From Vitellaria paradoxa (Eukaryota > Streptophyta > Magnoliopsida > Ericales > Sapotaceae), in the NCBI GenBank assembly GCA_019916065.1, contig CM034243.1:2232001-2296000 (forward strand): a stretch of DNA of 64,000 bases, written 5' to 3'. Both the position numbers and the translations under genes were made by a program. Below the pieces are notes generated by a model. That model was not told the DNA's origin. It ran no database searches and saw only the letters and a list, made by a program, of their open reading frames with translations. Every line of letters begins with the position of its first letter. Position 1 is the first letter of the stretch. Positions 21,746 to 33,400 of this stretch are shown here, piece by piece.

Positions 21746-24224
21746 TTACTCCGTCCCACACGAAGGCCTCCTTCGTGCACGACGTGGTCGGTCTAGGTGT
21801 AGAGGCGCATCGTCAACCATGGCCGCTGATACCACCGGTGGCTCTTCCACACATAGCTCCTGGCCAGGTATTGCTGTCGATGTGTCCTCCACATGTGTCT
21901 CTCCTGCTAATGGCTCATGCTCCTCCTCTGTCTGTAAAGCCATAGGAATGTGCGCCGATGATGAAATGTCTATCCCTCGTGCTCTGCGTCGTCGAGTGTA
22001 ATACTTAGCTGAAGCCTGGGGGGCCGCCACTGATGCCTGTGTATGAGATACGGGCAGGCTGACAGGTGAGATGTATGCTGGAGAGGTAGGGAATGGCTCT
22101 ATGTGGAAAACGCCAGACCAGAAGTCATCCACATCTGCTGAGGGTGAAGCATATGCCTGTGTAGCCGGGGGTGGGGTCCGATAGTCCACGACAGGATCTG
22201 AAAATGGTATCTGTGTCTCGTCCGCAGGCAAACGCTCCCATGCTGTAGAACTGCTAGGGATGTCTGACTCAACTGGTGGGGGCAAATCGTCTGCGGGATC
22301 GGGGCCATATGTATCATGATGGCCCCGCGCTCGTCTACCGACAGGCTGAAGTCTGTTGGGACGTGATGGTCTGGACTGAGAGGATGAACCTGTCTGCCTA
22401 CTGTCAACAGGGGCTCGTAGCCTCTCCTCATGATCGATAGCAGTGATCACCGGTCTTGCCTGATTAATAATCTCCTGTAGTGCCCGAAGGTAACCAGCAT
22501 GATCCGCACCAGTGACCGCTGCAACCGCAATGTGATACATGCTAACAATAGTATTAACCTAGAATGTTTGAAGAAACTATATTAGTCAATATCAAACAGA
22601 AAAACATAAATAAAAAGTAAATTTATTATTCAAAAACACATAGATATAATATCATACCAGAATGGACATATCTGCTGACACTGGCTGTGAACCAACAGGC
22701 GGCACATGTAAGGGTGGTGCGATGTGAGTCCGTGTGATGTGACGAAACCACTCCATATACGGGTCATCGAATGCGATAGGTGCAGTGAAAACCTCGCCAT
22801 GCACAATCGTCTGTAGTCGTCTACCCCACTCCTCTACATATCGATGATGGTACTGTAGCCAGTTCACCTCTCTCCGGCCCCGCCTAGTCAACTCATGCAA
22901 TGCGGCATCCGTGTCAAACTCAGCCGGGATCACCTGACGGAGGCCAAACTGTCTCATCACACGTCCCGGTAGGTGGTACTCGACGATCTCGTAACAAATC
23001 AACGAACAGGTCGAGCGCCACACTACCTCACCAGCACGGCAGTATGTAGGAAGTCTGCTCAAAACGGATGCTGGGTATAGACACCAGGTCATCTGATCCT
23101 CTCTCAGGAGTGTCAACTGCTCTCGGCAATCTCTCAATGGCCTGGCAAAGCTCACTGCTAGGCTTCCCTTCCATCTGCAACCCCAAGGATCTCCGGGAAG
23201 CCCAAAAACATCCAGTGCATAATCAGGCGGGGGAGGTAGTCGTGTAATGACGGGCCTAAACGGTGCTAGTCGCTCCCATGCCCAAACCTATCATTGTAAA
23301 CTGTCAATTGATTCCGAAATAAGCTTAATATAAATTAGTATCAAATGTAAATAAAGTTTATTTTTACCTGAAGTATGCAAATCAGTCCTGCCATCTCGGC
23401 CGTGGGGTGGTGGAAGCCGAGCACATCTCTCTGTATAAGCAGGCTAGAGCAGCAGCTCCCCACGCTAGTCGGCCGCAGGCATCTAAGTCTCGAAGTAAAG
23501 ATAGGTAATGTATCTTGACCATATTACCAGAGTGGTCCGATAGTAAATGTGCTCCGATAATAATGAGAATAAGTGCCCGGGCATGGTACTGTACGTCAGC
23601 CTCCGTAGCCTCATCTGGTAATGTCAAGAAGTGCTCTGTCAGCCAGCTAATCTTCAAACGTCCCATTTTAAAATCCCCCGCATTTGGACTCCTACCAAGC
23701 AGCTCCTGGCATAGTGCCTGTCGTGCCATGAGACTATGCAGGTCATCAATCCCACTAACAGGATCACCATCAACCCATAAGCCAGCAATGATCTCAACAT
23801 TCTGCAATGTAATAGTAGCCCCGCCGACGGGAAGGTGGAAGGTATGTGTCTCGCGTCTCCATCGCTCGACCAACAATGTGATCAGTGGCCAGTAGAAATG
23901 GATAGCTCCCAGTCAGTATATACCGTAAAATCCGGCCCTATGCAACTGCTGGAGAACACAAGGATCCTGGGGTGGATCCAATATCTGGCGTAAGGCAGTC
24001 TGTGTGGCCCGAACTCGAATGACCTCCTCGAACTGCAGAACCAAAAATATTTAGTAAGTATTAACAAATAGCACATAAGGGAATATGACAACCATCGTAA
24101 CTAATTTTTACATACATACCCGAACGCGAGACTCCCAAATATCAGTGGATCGATGATCAGCCTGGGAGTGGAGTACACGGGGGTCTAACGGCCCAGGATC
24201 TAACATATGTCGTCTGTCAGACAT
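21746..24224 (-). pseudogene. Plant mobile domain (PMD) protein gene carried by the MULE, damaged
   Basis: Related to MAIN/MAIL1-type aminotransferase-like plant mobile domain proteins; the PMD is known from both host genes and plant transposons. Exons 24224-24120, 24032-23368, 23287-22658 and 22558-21746 have GT-AG borders. Landmarks: MSDRRHMLDPGPLDPRVL; ALRQILDPP; the PMD core LLVERWRRETHTFHLPVG and VQYHARALILIIIGAHLLSD; VWAWERLAPFRPV; YMEWFRHITRTHIAPP. The C-terminal exon is Pro/Ser-rich and ends with a basic patch (RPRRARRRPSCGTE). Two lesions are visible: an in-frame TGA at 23913-23915 just before the core, and a one-base frameshift near 23423, after which GFHHPTAEMAGLICILQ continues in another frame. 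It starts about 345 bp downstream of the transposase stop, same strand. Its contribution to transposition is unknown. Confidence 0.85.
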
Positions 24225-24569
24225 CTCACTGTACAGATAGTACAAAATGATAATTAGTATCAATTGTTACATTTTGGGCAAGTAAAAAAAAAATAATAAA
24301 TAGCATGATATAAAATGCAGGATTCACTCATAACTTTACATGTATAGAAATCAAACTACTCTTTTATTACTACAAAATATAAATGAAATTGCTCTTTCAC
24401 TAGTATGAATTTTCATAAATACTCATAACTTTACGAGGCTTAAAAATCAAAATGCTCTTGAGTTACTAAGAAAATGTTAAAACTGCTATATGGTTACATG
24501 AGCATCCCAACTTTAAAGCTGCTACAGTGTTCACATTTAAATACTCATAAGTTGTTTCGGTGTACAAAT

Positions 24570-27139
24570 TTAAGACAAGAACCTAGTGCCTGATGATGAT
24601 GATGAAGCCCTTGCCGGACACTTGCGTCGATCATGCCCTTGTTGTTTGCAAATGCCACAATGTTGGGTAGAGCTACGTTCCGATCTATCCATCTCATTTG
24701 TCAACCTGCTTGAACGAGGTCGACCCTGTGCACGGAGGAGAGATGGGTTCGGTATAAAGAAGGGTGTTTGAACACTGGGCCAGTAGTCCTCGTGCTCCAA
24801 GGGATGAAACTCTGGCATGTAAGTGGCGACGTACGATTGAAGCGAGTATACACTGGATACAAATTCCATCCAATCGATGCGTATTCGATCGCAAGCGGCT
24901 ATAACATGTGAGCACGGTAGCTTCAAAACCTCCCACTTTCCACAACTGCACGTGCCATTCCGTAATCGAACAATCTGTCTGTTGTTACCCCTACTCAGAT
25001 GGGAACCAGTCACGACTTGGCACTCTCCGGTAATATGATTGAACTCCATTACTTGATGACCCAATGCATCCTTCTGGAAATCAGTCAAAAGCTTTTGCAC
25101 GCGTGGACTGACCCTTGACCTGTTGTTGGTTGCATTCATAGCAATTAGGCGCCGCTGGTGGAAGTATGAAACAAGCTTGTAAAATGTTAGCTGAACTGCT
25201 GCAGTAATTGGGAGGCTTCGAGCACCACGCAGTACGTTGTTGAAGCACTCCGAAAGATTGGTTGTCATGATTCCGTATCTAAAAGCACCACCGTAGCAAA
25301 ATGTCCACTTCTCCTTTGGCAATTTAGTAAGATATTTCCATGCTTCTAGGTTGAGGGACTTAAGTAACTCCATGACCTCGTTGAATTTGCGAACTTGAGT
25401 AGCCCTTCCTGCTTGATTGAACAAGTCAATTAATTACTTGGCAGGCCAATTTTTCTTGAAATTGGCCTCTATATGTCTTAAGCAGAAACAATGGTGTACA
25501 TTTGCCCAACCAGACTGGGGGGATTCAACTGTAGACTTGATCGCACTATGCCTGTCGGAGATTAAACACAACTGTCGGTCAGGGCAAACATACCTACGAA
25601 GCATCCTTAAGAAGTATAACCAGCTGTCATTGTCCTCTTCATCAACCCATGCAAATGCGAATGGGAACACTTGGAGGTTTGCATCCTAGGCCATTACTAT
25701 CAATAGTTTACCACGGTACTTACCGTACAAGTGTGTTCCGTCGATCGAAACAACGGGCATACAGTGAGCAAACCCATCAATTAAAGGCTTGAAGCTCCAG
25801 AACACGTATTGCAGAACCCGTTGGGCCCTACCCATGTAAGGATGATGTCGATAGTGAACTATCGTGCCCGGATTGTAAGTCTGTACGGCATTCATGAACT
25901 TTGGTGGGAACAGGTACGACTGCTCCCAATCACCAAATATCTGGCAACCGCCTTCTGCTTTGCAAGCCATGCCTTTCGGTAAGACACATGGTACTTGAAT
26001 CGATCCTTCAGTTCGGCTTGCAGCGAGATAACAGAACAAGCGGGGTTAGACTTAACCAAATGGATTATGTTGCTGCAAAGAAAGTTCGAGTCAAGTTGTT
26101 CATGGTCTTCAGTCAGCCATGCAAATATACATGTATGGGGGCCTTCATACTTAGTTATTTCGAATAAACCATGCGTACTTAGCTTGGTTGCTCGGACTCG
26201 CCACTTGCACTGTCCTTCATTCCTCTTTGGACACTCAGCTACCCAAGATTTCTGACTTGATTCCATAGTTATGTAGGGCTGATTTGATCTAACAGCATAC
26301 AACTTCATAGATTGGAGTAAGTGCTCTTTGTCCTTGAAAAGTTGTCCGACGCAAGGATCCTCATTCTCTGGGTTCCACATTCGATGTCAAAGTGAAGGGG
26401 CCCAGTGAAGTGCACTGTCATCTAACTCAACAGCAGTGAATATTTCGGACATTGGTTCATGCAGTCGATGATCTGTACGTTCATCATGTTCGTTCACAAC
26501 CAAGTCTCCTGTAACTCCCTCACCCATCATGTCCATGTTTTGCAATTCTATGTCTTCTTCGTCAACTAGGCCTTCAGCAATGTTTGAATCATCAGCCTGA
26601 TCATTCACGTAGTCCAAAGACATATCCTGTTGCTGCACGTAGTCACGGACAGGATCACTAGTGGGTTCATGAGTGGCGTCGAACTGATTTTTTGGTTCAT
26701 TGTGGGGGGAAGGGGGCGTGAATTCGTTATAGATTCCCACCAAATGATCAGTCGAAGCATTCATTTGGAGGCTGCCTTCGCTGGCCACCGGCTCAGGATT
26801 AGTCGGCTCGAACTCCAAGTACAGGTCACAGTGATTGCGGTTCAAATTATGAACGATAGCAAACATTGCCTCGACTGTATCATCGTCCACTAGTTGTAGA
26901 GACCTGTGAAGTATTTGACCTGCACTACCAACAATTGGGTATCTACACAGTACTCGTAAAACGACCTGCCCCGGGTCCATGCCAACAGTTTCATACAGTT
27001 TTGTCAATAGCATCATGTAGGTAGACTGACTGCTAACCCTGACACAACGCTTGAATGGTCTGTCGTAACCCACATCATCATCCACATCTATAAGATTCCC
27101 TCCCCAAAAACAAAACAGTGAAATTCGTTCTTGAGACAT
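24570..27139 (-). pseudogene. MURA-type MULE transposase, broken by stops and a frameshift
   Basis: DDE transposase that would cut and move the element. From the N-terminus: a PB1-like segment (ISLFCFWGGNLIDVDDD, FKRCVRVSS), an acidic linker, the MuDR DNA-binding domain (FKDKEHLLQSMKLYAVRSNQ, CPKRNEGQCKWRVRA), the catalytic core, a SWIM zinc finger (CSCGKWEVLKLPCSHV) and a CCHC knuckle (CGICKQQGHDRRKC). The DDE residues remain readable: D in SIDGTHLYGKY (~25742), D in LISDRHSAI (~25555), E in LRHIEANF (~25466). Lesions: TGA at 26387-26389, a one-base frameshift near 25940, TAG at 25686-25688 and TAA at 25434-25436. All four are small and the rest reads smoothly, suggesting recent inactivation. 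The chosen ATG is 27139 (MSQERISLF). Confidence 0.9.
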
Positions 27140-27271
27140 CACGGGCAATGAACGAACGACCAATTATAGCCCTGAACGAAATAAATGTTAGGGATCGTAC
27201 CTTCTTAACTTTATATATTTGCAAGAGTGAAAAAGGTTTCCTTCAAGTTTTCTTATCTGGGACAATGACTT

Positions 27272-28215
27272 GTGTAACTTATCTTAAGTTAACCTAACTT
27301 TTATTACTTATCCTATGTTAACCTAACCTGAACTAATTTATATAATTTATCTTGAGTTAACCTCATGTAACTTGTATTATAAATTTTTTCACTTTAATTT
27401 ATACTTTAATTTTTTTATCAGTTGATTAAAATTTTTCACTTTAATTTCTTTTTCTAAATAAAGATAGATTATATTTTAACTAACCTAAATTAACTTAACT
27501 AACTTATCTTATCGTAACGTAACTAAACTTATATTATAAAATTATTTACTTTAGTTTTTAAATTTAACTAATTAACTTCTTTTAATCATATAAATCTATA
27601 TGTTAATTACTATGATTTTTTGTTATCAATTGACATAATTAAATTCACGGATGTGGTTAGTACATTTACTTTCTTTTTTTTTTTTTTGTATAATTTATCT
27701 TAAGTTAACCTAACTTTGGTTACTTATCCTATGTTAACGTAACCTAAACTAATTTATGTAATTTATCTTAAGTTAACCTCACGTAACTTGTATTATAAAT
27801 TTTTCACTTTAATTTATACTTTAATCTTTTTATCAGTTGATCGAATTAAAATCAAATGTGACGTCAGCATTACTCTAACTTTACATTTAAACTAATACAT
27901 ATTTATCGATGCCTAAATTTATTTTCAAAAAAATAATTAATACAATCGATAAATAATAGTGAAAATAAACAAATAACGACATATTATATTTACGTATAAA
28001 TTTAAGGTTTTTTTTTTTAAATAAAAGATAAATTATATTATAATCTAACCTAAACTAATTTATTTAACTTATCTTATCTTAACCACTCATAACTTATATT
28101 ATAAAATTATTTACTTGAGTTTTTAAATTTAACTAATTTACTTTTTTTAATCGTACCATTACTATGATTTTTTTATCAATTGATATAATTAAATTCAAAT
28201 ATGTGATTAGTATAG
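27272..28215. repeat. Direct duplication of AT-rich blocks inside the MULE
   Basis: Block A (27272-27426) recurs at 27688-27842: both run atcttaagttaacctaactt, acttatcctatgttaac, aacttgtattataaattttt and end in atcagttgat. Block B (~27516-27670) recurs at ~28079-28215: acttatattataaaattatt, then tttttaaatttaactaat, then atcaattga. The A-B arrangement is therefore a tandem duplication modified by indels. It lies in the presumed leader intron. Confidence 0.85.
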
Positions 28216-28837
28216 TTGGTATAATTTAACCTATGTATTGTCCTAATCTCAGTAATTAAATTAATATAAATTATTAGGAATAAAATTAAATTAATATGTA
28301 GTTTTAATTACAAACACCCAATAAATTATATACATAAATTGAAAAAAATAAAATTAAATAAAACTAAATTTAACCAAATTAAATTTAACTAAACAAACTA
28401 TAGAAATAAAGTTATCAAACAAAAACAGCCAACTTATGCTTCAATACCATACAACAAAAAATTAACATGTTCAAAAAATTCCCAACCCAGGATCCTCTAA
28501 AGTTGAATAGAATTTAGTCAATTTGAACAAATTCAATTTACATGCAACAAATTTTATACATTCTCAAACAAACAAATAACTCACCAGTATACAAATGTGA
28601 AGTGAAGAAATGAGATCAATCCAGCCCAATAATATCCAAATTCAAAATCAAAATTGACAACACAAATGCATATTTCAACTTCTTCAAATTAGGTACCCAA
28701 ATAACTTCAATCAAGCATGAAACAAACAAACTTCACTCACTCAACAGATATACGAAGGTGATCTGAAAATTAATGCACAACTCGCATGTACATATACGTA
28801 TATATATATAAATGGTTGGGTACAATAAAACTCACAT

Positions 28838-29000
28838 TTTTTGGACCGTTGGAGATGGAGGTGATGGAGGAGAGGAATCAAACAATGCCTGGCAACGGAG
28901 GTGACCTCGCAGCAGTCGACTGTTGAGAGAGAAATCGGAGGGAGGGAGGGAGGGAGAACGCACGAACTGAGCAGAAGTGCTGCGAGTCGAAAATATATAA
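28838..29000 (-). promoter_or_regulatory. MULE transposase promoter and leader exon (probable)
   Basis: On the minus strand a TATA box (ttatatattt, complement of 28991-29000) is followed by a GC-richer, CT-rich stretch with repeated ccctccctcc. It ends at a plausible donor (AAAT/gtgagttt, about 28838). This looks like a core promoter plus non-coding first exon; the following intron would reach the coding exon at about 27160. Confidence 0.6.
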
Positions 29001-29005
29001 CCAGG

Positions 29006-29105
29006 TGTCGTCGATGGCACTGACGACACCCAGTGTCGTCGATGGCACTGACGACACCAAGGGTATTTTAGTAAATGAAGGGTGTCGTCAATAGCACTGA
29101 CGACA
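29006..29105. repeat. Three near-palindromic 23-bp repeats, MULE right end
   Basis: Units at 29006-29028, 29034-29056 and 29083-29105 have the same arms as the left-end units. The first two are identical to each other (tgtcgtcgatggcactgacgaca). They lie immediately upstream of the element's TATA box. Confidence 0.9.
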
Positions 29106-29188
29106 TCTAGCACATTTTTGTTAATAATCTCCAGTGAGCTTATTTCTGTATATAATTAACTTAATATTATTATTTACGTAAAAAACTC
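29083..29188 (-). repeat. MULE right terminal inverted repeat
   Basis: Inverted copy of the left end. The outermost few bases differ (left attttttacg, right gagttttttacg), so the exact boundary is uncertain by about 2 bp. Confidence 0.85.
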
Positions 29189-29199
29189 GAGGGAAAGGG

Positions 29200-30492
29200 C
29201 CGGTTTGGTTTGTATTAATTATTATTATTATTCTGTAACTTTTTATGCGCGGTAAAATTTGAAGATTTTTTGACAACTGAAAAAAAAAAAAAGGTTTCAA
29301 TGTTAGTAAAGTGGTCAAAACTTCAACTTTTGAACAATTGATTAGTACAATCGTCAATTATTGAAATTGAACACCCTTTTTAACTTTAATTTTTATAATG
29401 TAATGATATAGGTTTCGTTTGGAGTTAAACAAAATAAAATAAAATTTTACAAATTTTTACAAACACAAATTACGAAATAATAAATTCTTCACTCACTACA
29501 CGAATTATGAGATATTTACTTTTATAATTTTTTTTTATATAATTTTATACAATTCTAAATATACCAATAGTACGATAATGAAACCCAAAAAAAAAAAAAA
29601 AAAAGAATGGAATAAAATTTCAAAATGAACTTTCATCTCAACACTTACTCGCTTTAGGGGTAATAAAGAAAAAGTTTTACGTAGCTGTAATTATTCTATC
29701 CCGCTCTTTAAGACTTTAAATTATAGTGCAATATCATTTAATTTTTTTTTTGTCCGTAAATATTCTTTAAATATCATAAGTTAAAAAGTGAGCCATAGTT
29801 TAGTTTAGATATAGGATGTGTTTTGAGTGATAAAAAGTGAAATAGATATAAGATATGTTTGAATTGATAAAAAATGAGATAAAATGTGATAAGTTGTGAG
29901 TTTATAATTTGTGCAATGAGATAAGAAATGAATAAGTTTTAGAGTTTACTGGTCTTAAACGTTTTTCAGAATTTTTTGTTACTCCAAACGGTCCAAATAT
30001 TGTAATAATTTTCATAACTTTGTCAAGAGTAAATAAAATAAAAAAAATATTAAAAATACTTAGGAGTTGTTTGGTTGGCAGAAATTTGACCAAAAAATAC
30101 AATAAAAATATAAAAATTTAATATAAAAATAATATGTGACAAAATTTAATAAAAAGAAGTAAAAAAAATTAATAAGGATTGATAAATTTTGATTAATTTT
30201 GATCAATCACCCAACTCCTTACTCGACGACAACGATTCATTCCCTTGTCTAGGCTAATCCTGGCTCCAAACGCGTCGATATTGCCTTTTTCCTCTCCGCG
30301 CCTCTCGGATTCTTAATGGTTCCTAACCCAACGGTAATAAATAAATAAAATAATTTCACCCGGCCGTGTTTTGCTGTTCCTTCCTTCCACCCCCCCCCCC
30401 TCTACAAATACAGATACGGACTAAAGAGGGCGGCTTCTTCTTCTAACCGCTTCGGTTTTGAATCTTGAAAGCATTCATAATTATCTCAAATC
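29200..30492. other. Intergenic and promoter region of the thioesterase gene
   Basis: AT-rich DNA with phrases of the local MITE family around 29400-29530 and 29815-30000 (tttgtgcaatgagataa, actccaaacggtcc). GC-richer DNA follows at 30215-30480, including a run of ten or more C near 30391, immediately upstream of the ATG. No other gene seen. The core promoter probably lies in 30200-30440. Confidence 0.55.
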
Positions 30493-33400
30493 ATGAACGC
30501 CGAATCAGGTTAAAAAGACCCTAGCTTCAATTTCTCGCTCGTTCTCTAATTACATTCTCTCTCTCTCTGATCTTTCTTCCTGTCTCCGATTTGCAGTGAT
30601 TGAGTTTCTCGGTTGCGTTCCTCTGCTTCAGAGGCTTCCGGGCTCGTCTCTTCGGAAGATCGCCCGAGTCGTAGCTGTTAAACACTACGGTGATTTCAAT
30701 TCTCAAATCTCGGCTTCGATCGTATCTGAATTGGCATTCCTTCTCTCTCTCTCTCTCTCTTCTTCGTGTCACTTTGCCTTTTTTGAATAAATTGTGTTGA
30801 AGATCGCGGGGACTATGTTGTTCGTGAAGGCGAAACTTTGGATGTAACTTACTTCATTTGGGATGGAGAGGTTTAAGTTTGGCCTTTGAATTTGATTTTT
30901 TTTTAATTTTTTTTTTTTTGTTTCTGCTGTTATTTTAATAAACAAAATACAGAAAGCGTTTTTGGGGTCCGAAAAACAAAGAAAACGAAGGATGAAACTG
31001 CGTTTGTTTTGAAAGTGCATTTTTATTGATAATATTCTGGCAAATATTTTCATCTGGACATCATTTTTTTATATCTTTTACTAAAATAACAGCAAGACCA
31101 AAAAAAAAAAAAAATCTTTGAATTTTGATGATGTCTTTATATATGTGCGTGTATGTGTGTGTATAAATGTGTGTTACAGGCTGAGGTCTGCAGCCCGGTA
31201 CATGCCGATGACGAAAATCGTACTGAATTCCAGTTGAAACGTTATGACTACTTTGGTCCGGGTGAGAGACTGATTATGATTGCTCTGCGTTTTTGTCTTT
31301 GATAGGCTTTCCCAGTTTACAGTCTCCTCTCTTGTTAATTTGTGACGTCGTTTCCCATGGGGATCTAATCAGCACTCATCAGACATTCTTTTGGGTATAT
31401 TCAGGAATTGTTCAATTATATGTTTCCAACTGGTTTATTGTTCCTTTAGTTCTGTGTTGTCACACATCGGCATTGATATTGGACTGATACGTCAATAGTG
31501 CCTCTTGCTCTCTCTCTATTTGAGTCGCATTTGTGTAACCTGAATTTTCTTGTGCATGTGTGTTTACATATGTAATTGTGTACATATGCATACATATTAT
31601 GCACAAAAATGTAGTGCTTGAAAATATTGAAGTTGTTTTCTAAAATTTTGAGAAGGGGTTCCCTGTAAATGCCAATAGTCACTCTACATTAATAATGTAG
31701 ATGTAATTTTGCAGGTCTTGCAACATCTCGTCAACATGCAGATGTAATTGCACTATCTAAGGTATTTTCCTTGCTTTGCACTTGTGATCATCACAAAATC
31801 GCACTGCCCAGATCTAAACTCTTGGTGTACACATATCCCCTTTTTTGATCATACGGCCAGGAGCTAAACTCTTTTTTAATCTTTTTTTATTTTTTTATTT
31901 TTTTGATTAGCAATGTGGAGATGAACTCTAGGGATATACAAATCCCATGTGGATGTTAGTAAGTTAATGATGTGTTGTTCTTGATGGCAGCTGACATGTT
32001 TAGTGCTGCCCCAAAAGTATCACAATCTTCTGCATCCAAAATCTATTTGGAGTTCGGATAAATCACTTGAGACATGCTCACTTGTGGAGCAGATATTGCA
32101 CTTGGAGCCATTAGAAGTATGATCTTTCTATTTTAATTTTTCTGAACATACCTGGTAGAGTGTTGTAATTCTGCAATAGCTAGTTGCAATCAAGCATTTT
32201 CTAGATGTTAAAAAATCCGTAGGCATTTTCTGATATATTTTTTATATTCTTACTCCTAATGTCCTTGCCTTGTATTCTATATGTGTTTTTGTGCAAAGCA
32301 TTTGTTGTACTAGTTGTATATGCCTTTTGTTGGGAGATTAATACCTGGGAGTCCGCATTGGTGGGTGGCAATATAGCATGCATGGGACACCTTCCAACTC
32401 AGAAGCTTAAGTCCATGAGTCTAGTGCTTGTACCATGCTACATTAACTGCACACCCATCTATTAACTTTCTGATGTTGGACAATTCTCAAGTGTATTCCC
32501 AACACCTTTACATAGTACCAGCTGTTAAACTAGACTCTACTTGATACTTTTGAAGGATCAAACAAATGGTAGTCGACGTCCTTTCTATTGAGTTAGCCAC
32601 AAGATTGGGCTACCTAGAATCCTCATGTACTGTTAGTCTTATATTAACTTATCATTGATCAATAACCAAATATCAATCTCTACCTAAAGTTATGAGTTTG
32701 CTAACACGTCACCCAAGGGGAAATGTGGAGGACATGACAAGGTTTTGTTTCTAGACTTCGATTTATTGCTTCCCATCATTACTAGAAGTCACTCTTTTGT
32801 TAAGCTATGAAAATTTGCAAATCTCTAATTATCCCCCCCCCCCAAAAAAAAAAAACCCTGCAAATCTCAAGTTCCCTATCCCTTTAGAGTTGTTGGAGCC
32901 TTTGTGTATTTTTGGTGGGGTTAGTCTTTGAAAATGTTGTTTGTTATTCTTTATTCCTGATTTATCATATTTTCCCCACGAGATAAAATTAATTCATTAA
33001 ACCTGTAAGTTATTATGAGCCACTAGTAGCATTTTTTTTTTTTTTTTTTTTTGGGATAGAGATGGTATTTGTAGAGCACTGCAGCAAAATTCTCTTCGTG
33101 ATTTTGAGCTCCTTTTTTCTCTTAACATTGCTAAATCTTGGCTTTTAAAATTGCCTACATGCCTTTTCCTTGTTCCTTTTCATGCTGATGGGGAGGCGTT
33201 GGAAGTGAGCGGTAGATGTTGATGGTTTTAAAACAGTTTCTATCTCATATATTATTTCTCTCCCTCCTTGTCCTGTATTTACTGATCATTTTTGGGAATT
33301 GACAGTGAATATGCTATTAAGACCACTCAGTTGATCAAGACACTGTGGGTAATGATATTGATGAACAGTACATGTTTTCTAATTCAGATGTGCTCAAAAA

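Larger units (their letters stand above)
21232..29188 (-). mobile_element. Mutator-like element (MULE) of ~8 kb carrying transposase and plant-mobile-domain genes
   Basis: The ends form inverted repeats of about 105 bp: both read ttttttacgtaaataataatattaa inward, then tatacagaaata and caaaaatgtg, and reach the first GTCGTC unit. Flanking 11-mers gagagaaaggg (21221-21231) and gagggaaaggg (29189-29199) differ at one base and are the likely target duplication (Mutator TSDs are 8-11 bp). Inside, on the minus strand, lie a MURA-type transposase (27139-24570) and a PMD gene (24224-21746). The right side has a TATA box and a GC-rich leader. Both genes are damaged, so this copy is probably not autonomous now. 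Confidence 0.88.

Noticed and set aside
21746..24224. PMD gene as a host MAIN/MAIL1 gene
   Set aside because: It lies entirely within the MULE boundaries, on the transposase strand, and carries lesions; a transposon-borne copy is the simpler reading.
31293..31487. Forward frame inside a thioesterase intron
   Set aside because: Falls wholly within intron 4 between well-supported exons; no resemblance to a protein family.
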